The notes under the pieces were generated by a model that saw nothing but the letters and a program-made list of their open reading frames with translations, did no database searches and was not told the origin of the DNA. Source: Bisporella sp. PMI_857 (lineage: Eukaryota; Ascomycota; Leotiomycetes; Helotiales; Helotiaceae). From it: a stretch of 64,000 nt of DNA. The stretch covers positions 62,001 through 126,000 of the forward strand of contig JAJSPD010000019.1 in assembly GCA_021307315.1 (NCBI GenBank), in the 5' to 3' direction. Below are positions 48,901-60,654 of the stretch, piece after piece. A program made the translations under genes and the position numbers. Positions within the stretch are counted from its first letter, which is position 1; every line of letters begins with the position of its first letter.

Positions 48901-51900
48901 AATGTCTTTGCTCAATCGCTGTGCAGTACTCTCCGATTCCACATAGGAGTCATCTTCAACCTTCGAGGACATTTGGAGGAGCATGTTTGGAATCGTTTGA
49001 CTTCGGATGATAACACTGACTGGAAGTTTGATATTTCGACGTTTCAACCGCGACGACAGCTTAATAACGTCAATACTGTCAAGTCCGAGCTCGAAAATTG
49101 AAGAATTTTCTTTGATCATGGTTTCATTGATATCTGCCAAAATAGCAATTTCGGTGCGAATAATTTTAGCTTCATGCGTCTGATTAAGCAAGGCTTTCTG
49201 CGAGACATCGCCAGGATAAGTAGTACTAACGGTGGGCATAACCCTCCCACTCCCATTCGGAATTTTTGGTGTCGTTGCGATGTTGCTATTTCCGCCAATA
49301 GTATTTGATGCGGAGTGTTCGATAATCGTACTTAAGGTCTGCTCCATTTGATGCAGGAGCTCAACTGCGGTTTCTTTCGTAATAAATGACACTTGCGCAA
49401 CAATTGTCAAATTCAGCCTGCCATCCGGATTAAGAGTCGCCTCAAATGCAAGTGGATACTATTTTCATTAGTACATAACAACAGTCAAATTCTGAGATTC
49501 ACTTACATCAGCAATCTGGTTGCCACTCAATTGTGTCCAAAGGCTGTCTGCATACTTTTCATCCCTCTTCTCTGCTCGTTGAAAAACAAACAATGTATCA
49601 AAGAGAGCCTCCCCCGGCGTTGCCGGGCTCCACTTCTGAATATCATTCAAAGGCGTATGCTGATAGTCTTGCATCTGCATAATGTAGTCATGGCATGCTA
49701 AGATTAGGGATCTTGCGGTCATGTTTTGCTCGATTTGAATGCTGAAAGGAACTGTATTAAACATTGGGCCAATAACTTTTTCAGCATCTTTGAAGTCAAT
49801 TGCTCGGCCAGAAGTTACAATTCCGATGGTCATATTCTGGGATGAGATCCGTTGGAGGACAGAAAGCCATGAGGCTTGGATGAGCGCTTGAGGAAGTACA
49901 CTGAGTCGTTTACGTAGTGATTCAAGCCCACTAAGACTTGTGACAACTTTCGTAGCAACAATATTTTCTATGGACTTTGAAATAGTAGAAATTTTCTGGT
50001 TGGACCAGTTTCGGAGATGATTGGTCCAAAACTCCCTTGCTCCTGGTGTCCTGACGAGAGGGCCATGAGGAAGTGATGAGTGGAAAGATGGCCCATACTC
50101 CCGGCCTTTAAATCTTTCATACTCATCAATAATTCGATATAATAGCATGCTCAAGCTGTTGCCGTCATAAAGGCCATGAAATATCAGGATGGACATGGTC
50201 TCTTCCCTTGGAGATGAAACCAGCGAAACGTTGAACGGAGTCTTCAATGCATCAGGTTTGCTAAGCTGGTTGATCTCGAGCAAGGTCGAGTCCACCTTGA
50301 CACCTAACTCATTTAAGACAACCTGAGCGAAACCATCATCAGTCGCTACAAATTTTGTGCGAAGAATCTGCAATTTATGCACAACAGTGTTCAGTGCGGC
50401 AAGAAGCTTTTTTGAATCTACCCCATTGCAAAGGCGGAAATCAAACTTATTGAAGTAAAGAGGGCTCTCGCTATCAAGAAATTGATAGATCATTCCTTCT
50501 TGCATAGGCGTACACGGTGCAATACACTCGACTTCCGTACTACTAATCTCAAGCTCGTTGCAGATATCGGTCATATGCTTCTGAGAGAATGCAGTAATAT
50601 TCTGGGCTGCCGCAATATACGCGTTTCCTATCTCATGGCTTATCGAATCGGTCTGAAGCAAAGCTTTTACCATCGCGCCAATACTTGGGTTTTTCTTCAC
50701 AATTGACAGCTTGGCCTGCTTTAGGCCAGCATTTTGAAGAATGCGGGAGAATCCGATGATAGAGATAGAATCCAGGCCGAGTTCGAAGATGTTCGATGCA
50801 CGAGTCAAATCATATGTATCAACCTCTAAAGCTTGCGCTAATATGCTTACAATCTTTCTCTCCTGGTCTAACCATGTGCGATCCTGTTTCGAGTGGCTCA
50901 ATACCTGCAGACGATCCGCACTAAGCTCGTTATATATTGTGGCAAGTTGCTTCGAATCGGCTTTGTTGTTTGCATTGAGTGGCACTTCCCGTATAGGGAT
51001 AAAATGAGTCGGTATCATATATCCAGGGAGGCGAGCTTTGCAAGCCTCTCTCATCAATGTAATCAGGCTCTTGGAATCTTCGTCATTGGTATTAGATGGG
51101 ACCACAAAAAATGAAACAAGTTGTTCCTTTTGCTGAGTTTTATGCTTGAGAACAAGTGTGACAACTTCCTGCAATTGCTCTGTGCTCTTCTTGATGACTT
51201 CATTTATCTCACTAAGCTCGAGGCGCTGGCCACGTAGTTTGACCTGATCATCAGCTCTGCCAAGGAAAATGAAACTCCCATCATATAGGATCCGAACAAG
51301 ATCTCCGGTACGATAGACGCGCTCCTTGAAGAATTGCAGTGTAGGGAAACGTTCTGCAGTCAGGTCAGGCCGATTGAGATATCCCTTTCCTACCAATTTT
51401 CCGGAGACACAAAGTTCGCCAACTCCACCACGGAGTACTGGCAAATCCGTGCCTGGTTTTAACACTAAGGACCCAACATTGTCAAATTGAGGACCTATAT
51501 TCGCTGGCTTGCCATTTTGAGGCACTCGAGGATACATCGTGCAACCAATAGTTGCTTCTGTCGGACCATAACCATTATAGATGCATCCAACCCCTCCCCA
51601 CGCATCCAGAATATCTTGCCTCAGCTGCTCACCACCAGTGATGAACACCCCACCACAGAGGCTTGGCACATCCCGAGGAGTCAACAACCTAGCAAGACTA
51701 GGGGTAAGATCGATATGCGTAATTTCTAGCTCTCGAATTGCGCCAGCGATATCTTCAAAAATGAGATCCCTTGGTGCAGAAGCTACGCAAATTCCAACAC
51801 TCCAGCTCCAAAATATTTCAAGTACACTCACATCAAAATGAAAAGATGCGAATTGCAGCCATTTAGATGTTGGAGTCCAGTGACCAGCGAACAGTCGTTG

Positions 51901-54900
51901 AAATGAGAGCATGGCTTGCACAGCATTCTCGTGCGTAATGAGGCAGCCCTTTGGAGTCCCAGTTGTTCCTGAAGTATAAAGACAATACGAGACATCACAG
52001 GGTGAGATTGGCATGCTAAGCTTAGGTTTTGTACTAGGAAAATTAGCAAGCAATTCTGGAGCATCTAAAGCGAGCACCATGAACCCATTTGACGTGAACT
52101 TTTCAGTGGTTTTTCTGGCTGTAAGAATGAGCTTCGCCCTAGAATCTTTTAAGATGAAATTCAAGCGTTGAGTCGGAGCTGTTGGATCTAGTGCGACATA
52201 AGAGCAGCCAGATTTGAGAATACCTGTGATTGCGAAAAAGGCTTCTGGGCACTTATCGAAGCAGATTGCAATTATCTCTCCAGAAACGACATCGTGATTC
52301 AAAAGCAAATGCGCAACTTTATTTGCTTCTTCGTCAAGCTCTTTATAGGTCCATGAATGACTCTCTAGGTGTCCAGGATCAAGACGTGTAGCAAACTCGA
52401 ATGCTTTCCTACTCGGCCAATTGCGTGCGCCGCGTTCTAGATATTCATGTAGGAGAGTGGCTGAATCGGGTAGCGTGACTTCTTTTGCGGGAGTAATTGA
52501 TAAGAGTCCAGGCTCTAGCTTGAGAGGCACGTCACATTGATTTTGTGGATGCAGAAGAGTGTCAAGAAGCAAAGCCTCATACTGCTTTAGAATCAATTCC
52601 GCATGTTCTGATGGAATGAGATTCTCCTTGAATGTGATACGAAGAGCTAATTGGTTAAATCTTCTAGGCTCCACTTCTAGTGAGATAGAATAGTCCACGG
52701 AGCCTTCCTGCTGAACCACTTTCCATAGAGATTGGATATCGTCTTCATGCTTTGGAAGCTTTTGATATGCAAAGAGGGTATCAAAAATGTGGCCTCCATG
52801 ATAACCTGCCCATTTTTGTACGGATGTGAGAGGAGTGAATTGATACTTCTGAACTGCGGCATTGGCTTTCATTGTCCTTGCCAAGAGATCTTGGTTCGTT
52901 CCTACCACATCGCAACGGACTGGAAGCGTCACAATGCTAGGGAAAGCAATCGCGCCTGCACTTTCGTGTACTGATCGACCAGACAAAGTCATCCCGAAAG
53001 TTGTCGATACTTCGCCTATATAGGCTGTGAGCAGTCTTGCCCAGGCTGTTTGGGTAGCAGCTTGCATTGTAACATTGGCTTGCTGACAATAGTCATCCAG
53101 CTCTGATAAAGAGTACTCTGATATCACTTCTCGAATTAGGTTTTCAGAGCCTGAGACTCGTAGCGGCGTCAGTTCAGGAAATCGGTTAACAATAATTTTG
53201 TTTTCCTCCCTGGTCCAAAATTCCTTTTGCTCTTCAACATTACCGGCTTCAATCTGGATTGACCCCAACAGTGGTGCAATAGAACAGTTGTATAACAGAG
53301 GCTTTGAGTTGTATGCTCGGACTAAATCCTCAAATATCATTTGCAGAGAATATGCATCATAAAGCGCATGATGTGCACTAAATTGAACAATAGGATTCTC
53401 GTTACCAATATGCATCGACAAGCTCCACGGAGGGTGAGCTATATCGTCCATTAACATTTTTCTCATATGGCAGCCCTCTTCAAATTTGTACCACGGTAAT
53501 GGAAAATGGTTCTTCGTGTATGTTATCATTATGAAAGGATGCTTCGGATCATCCGTTGGCACGAAACCAGTTCTTAACATTTCATGTCCTTCAGCAACTG
53601 TCAACCACGCCGACTTGAATGCTGACAACGATACATTTGGCGATATCTCCAGCCACATGCTATTGATATAGACATCTCCTTTTGAGTGTAAACTCTGAGC
53701 AATCATGCCTTGTTGCACTGCAGTGCATGGCCTTACAGCCTCCACGTCATCTGGATCAATATTTAACTTTGAGCAAACTGCCACACGTTTCTTTTTTTCG
53801 AAGTTTGCAAAATCATAGTGCTTGTCTCTGTTCAACGGCATAGACTGGTTTGATTCAAGAAATTCACCAAGCTGAGCAATCGTAGGGTGCTCTAATATGT
53901 CGCCTGAGCTTAAACTGTGCCCTTTTTTCCTCAACCGGGCAGCTACCTGGACAGTGCTGATGCTGTCTAAACCGAGTCTGAATATGCTCAGGTTTCTACT
54001 GATATTTGCAGGGGTAATATTGGTGAAGCTGGAAAGTACATCTCGAATGTTGGATTCTGTTCGACTCATCGGTGTCGATGGCAGGTTTGTGATAATGGGG
54101 TTTGATTCCTTTCGAGTTTCCACCTTGGCAGCAATGCGTTCTTTGACTTGGGCCGAGAGGATTTGATGGCGAGAATTCATCAAAGCCGCTCTCAGAGTTT
54201 TGTCGAATGAATCAAGGAGAATCTGCGAATCCTCTTCAGAGAAAAAGGAAGAATGCGAATGAAGAAGAATTTCAAGGGTATCATCGTCAGGTTTTGGCAA
54301 AACTTCACAAACAAGTGGAAAGTCTATAGCGCTGTCGTCTTCTATTATGGTCCAAATAGAAGGATCAAGATCTGTATGGGGCTGTTGTAGTATAAACAAG
54401 GTATCGAAAAGACGTGAGCCATCCGGACTATATCTCGACTGCAATCGACGTAGAGGCGTGAACTGAAATTGAAGGGAATTGGAGTTCATCGATTGCATCT
54501 CTCGAAAAGTTTCTAAAAATGAGAGTTTGTGCAAGTTCCTAACTCGAGTAGGTAAAGTGTTGAAACACGGTGCCATAAGTCTTTCGACGCCTTCGATCGG
54601 AAGTGTCCGCCCGCTAATCACATTGCCAAAGCATATATCATTTTGTTCTAGGAGTTCAGCCAGCAAGCTTGCCCATATCGAGTGAAGAACTGCCAGAAGG
54701 GATGACTTGTGTTTCTTGATACTTTCGGTAATGGAAGAGAGAGGTGACAATGTAGTAATTTTTTGAACTCTGACTTTGACTTCAGGTTCGCCATTCTTCA
54801 TGTGGCTAGCATTAAGTCTTTCAAGCCTGGTAGGAGAGCAGTTTTCGAGAACCGTGTCCCAATATTTGTCAGATTGCTGTACATCGGATGATGCCATAGC

Positions 54901-57900
54901 ATCCAAAAATGGCCCAAAAGAAACAGCGGAGGAAAGAGAGTTGCCATGCATTAAGCTCTCTACCTCATTATACAGTAGCGAAAGGGCAACGCCATCGTAT
55001 AAAGCATGATGCATGGTGAGGACAAGTTTGGTTGATTTATGGGAATGAATAAATTCAAGCGTATATGGAGGAACAAATTGACTGGCTGGAAGTTGATGTT
55101 CATCTGATGCTTCGAATTTTAGTTCAAGCCTTTCCAAGACAATTTGGACAAAGGCATAGCGGGAGATATCTGTGGTAACAAAACAAGTTCGCAATATTTC
55201 GTGTCTTCGAACCATTTCTCTCCAGCAATCTTTAAGATTAGACACATCTCCTCTCACTTTAAATACCACCCGATTATGGTATACCCTTCGAGACGAGGAT
55301 TCTGCTGCCGATAGCATCGCCTCTTGAAGTGGTGTGCATGGAAATATATTCTGAACAGATTGTCCAGCCTGGTGGAATTCTTCTATAATTGATTGTCTAA
55401 AGTCGTTGCTAAAGCCGAAATCGAACTTTGGAGACTGCGGAAGTGAGATCATATGATCGAGGGACAGCATTTTCTGGCCCAATCGAATCACAGACGGATT
55501 TCTCAGGATATCAGAGATCTCAACTGGTCGCTTTGTGCGGCCGCGAAGTTCTCGAGCAAACGAAATGGCTGATATAGAATCAATACCAAGGCTGAAGAAC
55601 GATGTGTCAACTTCAATATCATCTATGTGGATATTTGTTACTTCTGCCAAGGCTTTCACAACCTCAAGCTCTAGGTTCGACCATGCATGGCCAACAGAAG
55701 ATTTACTTGATTGAGCTGTCAATTCCAGATATCTGGTATTGAGATTAGCGAACTGCTTTTCCAAGAGTCTCTTGTTGATTTTCCCCTGAATCGTGGATGG
55801 AAGATATGAGATAGGTATTAGTGCCGATGGTATCATGTATGAGGGAAGTGACGTCTCCAAAACATTGTACAGAAATGAGATTATCGGAGGATCTGGTTTC
55901 AGGCATTGTATGTCGCCCGAAATCTCGGAATGTGAGGTCCAGAAACAAATGAGCCGTTGTGAGGGGCCATTCTTTCCTATAACTATTGTTGTACAGTCTC
56001 GCACTTGTGGAATTCGTAGCATGACATTATTGATCTCTCCAAGTTCAACTCGTTGGCCCCGGATTTTGACCTGGTCATCTTTGCGGCCGGTAAAAGCTAG
56101 AGAGCCATCAGACAACAAGCGGCCAAAATCACCACTGCGATATAGTCGTCCATATTGAGGGTGTTGCATAATCTTGCCATCTTCTTGCTTTTCATCGATG
56201 TAACCGCGGAAGACTTGTGAACCACCAAAACAAAATTCTCCCTCGCCGCCTTTTGGAACAAGTGAAAACTCTGAACTAGGCGAAAGAACGAATGCCGAAG
56301 TATTCTTGAAAGGTGGGCCAATGTTGTTGATGAAGTCTTCTCGTGAGACATTGGGCCGAACGCTGCAGATATTTGTTGTCTAGTTAGAAGTTATATTAGT
56401 AAATGCGCTAAACCAGAAAGTTGCGGCTTCACATTGAGTTATCAAGGTATACTAGCGGTACAAAATGGTTATACATTATTTTCGGGGCGAACTCACTTCA
56501 CTTGGTCCATAACCTTGGAAGAGGCCACGACCATTCCAAGAATTGAATACTCGCTGCGTGACCGCTTCACCAGCTGTTACCAAGAATTTTACTGTTGGCA
56601 CATTATCAGGCTCGATCAATGCAGCCACAGTAGGAGTCAAGCTTAAATGTGTGACACCAAAGACCCTAATAGCATTCTCGATGTCCCGGAAAAGCACATC
56701 TTTCACAGCTGAACAGAGACAACCGCCGATCCTCCAGGTGAAAAATATTTCAAATACTGATACGTCAAAGGCTTGAGAGCAAGATTGTAGTAGTCGAGGG
56801 TATTCTACTATAGGATAGAGCTCCTCCAAAGCTTCTAAGTTGCTAAGGAGGTTTCCCTGTGTTACCATCACTCCCTTTGGAGTGCCCGTGCTTCCAGACG
56901 TGTATACGCAATACGAAATGTTGTCAGAGTCAAATTTGGGCGCAAGGTTTAGGTGAGACAGATTGCCCAAATCTACCTCGTCTATGTAAATAATCCTGAA
57001 ATTGTGGAAAGATTTGAGATGAGGTCGTGATAAGGTGTGTGCGATGATGACCTTGGGCTTCGACTCTTGAACAATGTGATGTAGTCGATCCACAGCTGTG
57101 TCCGGCGTCACAGGTATATATCCGGCACCAATTTTAGTGGTAGCAAGAATAGAGATATAAAGGTCGATAGATTTCTCCATAAAGATGCAGACGAGCTCAT
57201 TAGGAAGTACACTGAATGAGCCCAAGTGGTAGGACAGTTGATTTGCCTTACAATTCAGTTCCGAGTACGAGATTGTTTGTATTCTAGCCAAGTGGCCATC
57301 GATGGAGTGTGCGAAACTGATCGCAGGTCGGGTTGGATCATTAACTGCCATCCGTTCAACTGGAGAAACGAGTGTATCATCTCCAACTTCGACTTTGGGA
57401 GCTTCATTTTCGATCGAGAGAACTGTATCCTCAAGCTGATTGAACACGCCTTGTATTGGGGTCCTTCTATCTTTCAAAATAAGGCTTGCCATCTGCTCAA
57501 CCTGCGAAAGTAACAGATTTATCTGTGATTTTGGGAATAGTGACGATTGGTAGTTGGCTTTCAGCTCGATGTTGCCCACTCCTGGGACAACTTCTAATGT
57601 TAAGTGAAACTCTAAATTATCTATGGATTTTGAGAGTAATACATGCTCTCTAGTATGGTCATAGCTGTGCAGCGTTTGTTGCCAGATGAGCAAAGTATCG
57701 AATAATGCTTGATAAGGAAGAACTCCAGCTGCCAGCTTGATTTCTCGGAGCGGAACAGTACCATGCTCTAAGTGCTTTCTATTCGTCGCATTGATATTCT
57801 GGACCAGATCTTGCACAGTAATTGACGTGGAAATATCCACCCTTATTGGAAGTGTTGAGAGACAGGGACCTGAGATGGTTTCAATCCCTGGAACAGGGAG

Positions 57901-60654
57901 GGTCCGACCAGAAAAAACAGTACCAAAACAGATATCTTCTGCACCAAGGTAGGAGCCTAATATGAGAGCATATGCTGCTTGAAAAATTGCTTGAGGGCTC
58001 AGAGATTGAGCTCTTGCAAAATTCTCAACCTGAACTGTCGAGATTGATGTCATTTTGCTTACAACTGCTAACGAACTCTCGAGTTGCTTCCGGCTATGGA
58101 AGTTTGGAGTCTGTCGGAAGTCCAATTCTGAAAGATGGTCTCGCCAGTAATCTTTGGATGCCCATGAATCTGTTATAATCACGCCGGTTTGATATGCATC
58201 CACAAGATCTCTGAAAGGAGTACGATCAGGTGGCGAATCATCCCTAAGGATGAGATCTAAATCGTCTAGAAGTAATTCCATCGACCAGGCATCATATAAG
58301 GCATGATGCAGATGGATGAGAACATGAATCTTGGATTCCCTTTGTTGAATTTGGAAGCGAATTGGGCGATGGAGCGAGCTATCATGAGCCGTGTCGTACT
58401 CATACGTAAAATGATTGACTTCAACGATCTGAGAGTCCAAGAGCCTTCTCCAAATGACCTGAGTGTACCCTACGGAGTCGGTAGACTCAATGAAGCCAGT
58501 TCGCAGAATGGGGTTGTGCTCAGCTAAATCAAAGAGCGCCGAGCTCATCTGTCTCAAGTCGTCAACACCACGTATTTCAAATTCGACCCAGTTTCGATAT
58601 GCTTTCTCCTCACGTGCTGTTTCCGATAACATTGCGGATTGTATTGGAGTACAAGGCATGGTGGACTCCACATCTTTTGCATTCCCGTTCAGCACCACAA
58701 CAGCCCTTTGATCAGAGTTAGCTCTTGCTAGGTCCAAGGCTTTAGCGTCAACAGCAGCTTTGCTCTTCTCACAGACGTGGGATAGCTCCTCTACGGTCTC
58801 TGACTTAAGCACGTCTAGTGTAGAGACATTATATCCCAATGATCTCAAACTAGAAGCAACCCGGATGGCGCTCAACGAGTCTAGTCCAATTGTAGGAAGC
58901 CGTATACCTATAGAAAAGGGTCCCAATATACCTTCAAGGACTTTCTTAACGGCACGTTCGCTCGAAGAAGAGTTATTTGCAGAATTGGAATCAGAGTCTT
59001 CTCGTTGCCTTTGATAGTTGGCTTCTAGTTGTCTTCTATCGACTTTTCCCGAAGGAAGATATGGAAATTTGGAAAGGAGAATTATTTCGCTTGGTACCAT
59101 GAATTTAGGGAGCCAATCTGCGCAAGCTGTCGCTATCGCCTCCGATGTAAGTTTCAGGTTACTTGTTAGGACGAAAGAGACCAAAATATTGTCCAGAACA
59201 ACTGCTACCACAGTCTTTACGTCTGGCTGCTTGTAGATTGCATCCTCGATCTCGCCCAACTCGATTCTCTGACCACGAAGTTTCACTTGTCCGGAGCTCA
59301 TGCGACCAAGAATCTCAATTGTGCCATCTTCAAGAAGTCGTGCCTTATCGCCAGTTCTGTAATACTGTTTACCCTCAAAATAAATGAATGCAGCACGGTT
59401 TTGATCAGGACGATTGAGATAGCCGTCGGCGAGTTGTGGGCCACCTAGGACTAGTTCCCCAACTTCTCCTAGGGGGAGAAATCTGAAACCAGCCTCCTCA
59501 GGTGCTGGGCTTGCAATGAATGTGGAGACTGTGTCTAGTGGAAACCCAATATTGACTGGTCTAGCTGTTGCTTTCATCTCAGGATGGATTGTGCAATGAA
59601 TCGCCGCTTCCTAAAAAATCTGTCAGGGAATCAAGTTCGAAGTTGCCTTGAGAGGTATCGGAATTGTAGAGCAAAAGCCTCCCACCAAAAAACCTACCGT
59701 TGGACCATACATGCCATAAAGTATACTTCTTGTAGTATCTGAGCCGCCAAATTCTTTAATAATCGGCTTGGTAAGCATCTCTCCAATTGTCAAGAGTAAC
59801 TTCAGCCCAGGGACGTGGGACCGCTTCTGGAGAAGGGAACCAACTACTGTTGGCGTCAGTTCAGCAGCATCTACTTCTAATTCATTCATTATTCCGGGTA
59901 GGTCGTTGAGAAGTTGACTCCGGTCGCATCCGACCAAAGTAGAGCCTCTCGTCAGAGGGAAGAAGATCTCAAAGACTGATACATCAAATGAGGGTGATGC
60001 AAATTGGAGAAAGCGTCTGAAAGTCGGAATGTGCCGATCATGCGCCATCAGTGACTGCGAGGCAGCACGATGGCTCACTGCCACACCTTTAGGAGTTCCG
60101 CTGGAGCCAGAAGTGTACATTACATATGCAAGATCAGCGGACGTCGCTTTCCGGCATCTGTCTTCTATAATGCTTATATTTTGCTCTTTACTGGGGAAGT
60201 CTTCCACAATTATGACTTTTGGTCCATTCTCCCAAGTTGCAAGTTCTTTGAATTCTGTGGTTGTGATGATGATACGCGCCGAGATATCGCCAACCACAAA
60301 TTTGATCCGCTCTTTGGGTGCATCAAGGTTTATAGGGCAAAACGCACCCCCTGACTTGAGAATTGCATATTGAGATATGTAAAGGCCAGGCGATTGCGGG
60401 AGGAGGATAGGAATGATATGTTGGGAAGGCAAGTTGTTTCCTGTAAGTCCATCCAAGGCTTCCTGAATCCTGAGCTTCAACAACTCCACGCAAGAGCTGA
60501 CCTCTCGGTAGCTATACCTTTCTCGCTTGCCATTTCTTGTGAAGTCAAGAGCATTGCGCGCGCCATGCTTCTTAAAGTTAAGAAGCTCATGAAGTAGCTG
60601 CGGCCCGCCAAGCAAACTAGGTGGATCATTCAGAACAGATATTTCTGCAGCCAT
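45905..60654 (-). CDS. sidC: Ferrichrome-type siderophore nonribosomal peptide synthetase
   Basis: Five minus-strand exons: 60654-59698, 59610-56497, 56379-49507, 49458-46099 and 46045-45905, giving 4,814 residues. Approximate domain order: A1 (1-530), T1 (Ser about 564), C1 (630-1060), A2 (1065-1590), T2 (Ser about 1625), C2, T3, C3 (to about 2650), A3 (2680-3190), T4, C4, T5 (Ser about 3776), C5, T6, C6 to the end. All six carriers keep the Ser in 'LG[IL]DS' or 'IGLDS'. The A domains have 'YTSGSSGTPKGVAVSH', 'YTSGSTGTPKGVMV' and 'YTSGTTGTPKGC'. There is no thioesterase; the terminal C domain (CT) is the usual cyclising unit. Three A domains with carrier-condensation pairs lacking A domains fit iterative use of N5-acyl-N5-hydroxyornithine plus Gly/Ser for a cyclic hexapeptide such as ferricrocin, the intracellular iron store. 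Substrates are inferred from architecture. The frame runs 34 codons upstream of this ATG without another ATG. Confidence 0.92.

Noticed and set aside
46069..59577. Treating the three long NRPS open frames (59577-56476, 56169-49468, 49410-46069) as separate genes
   Set aside because: They are exons of one gene. The internal starts fall inside A or C domains, and introns of 87, 117, 48 and 53 bp with good splice sites join them in frame.
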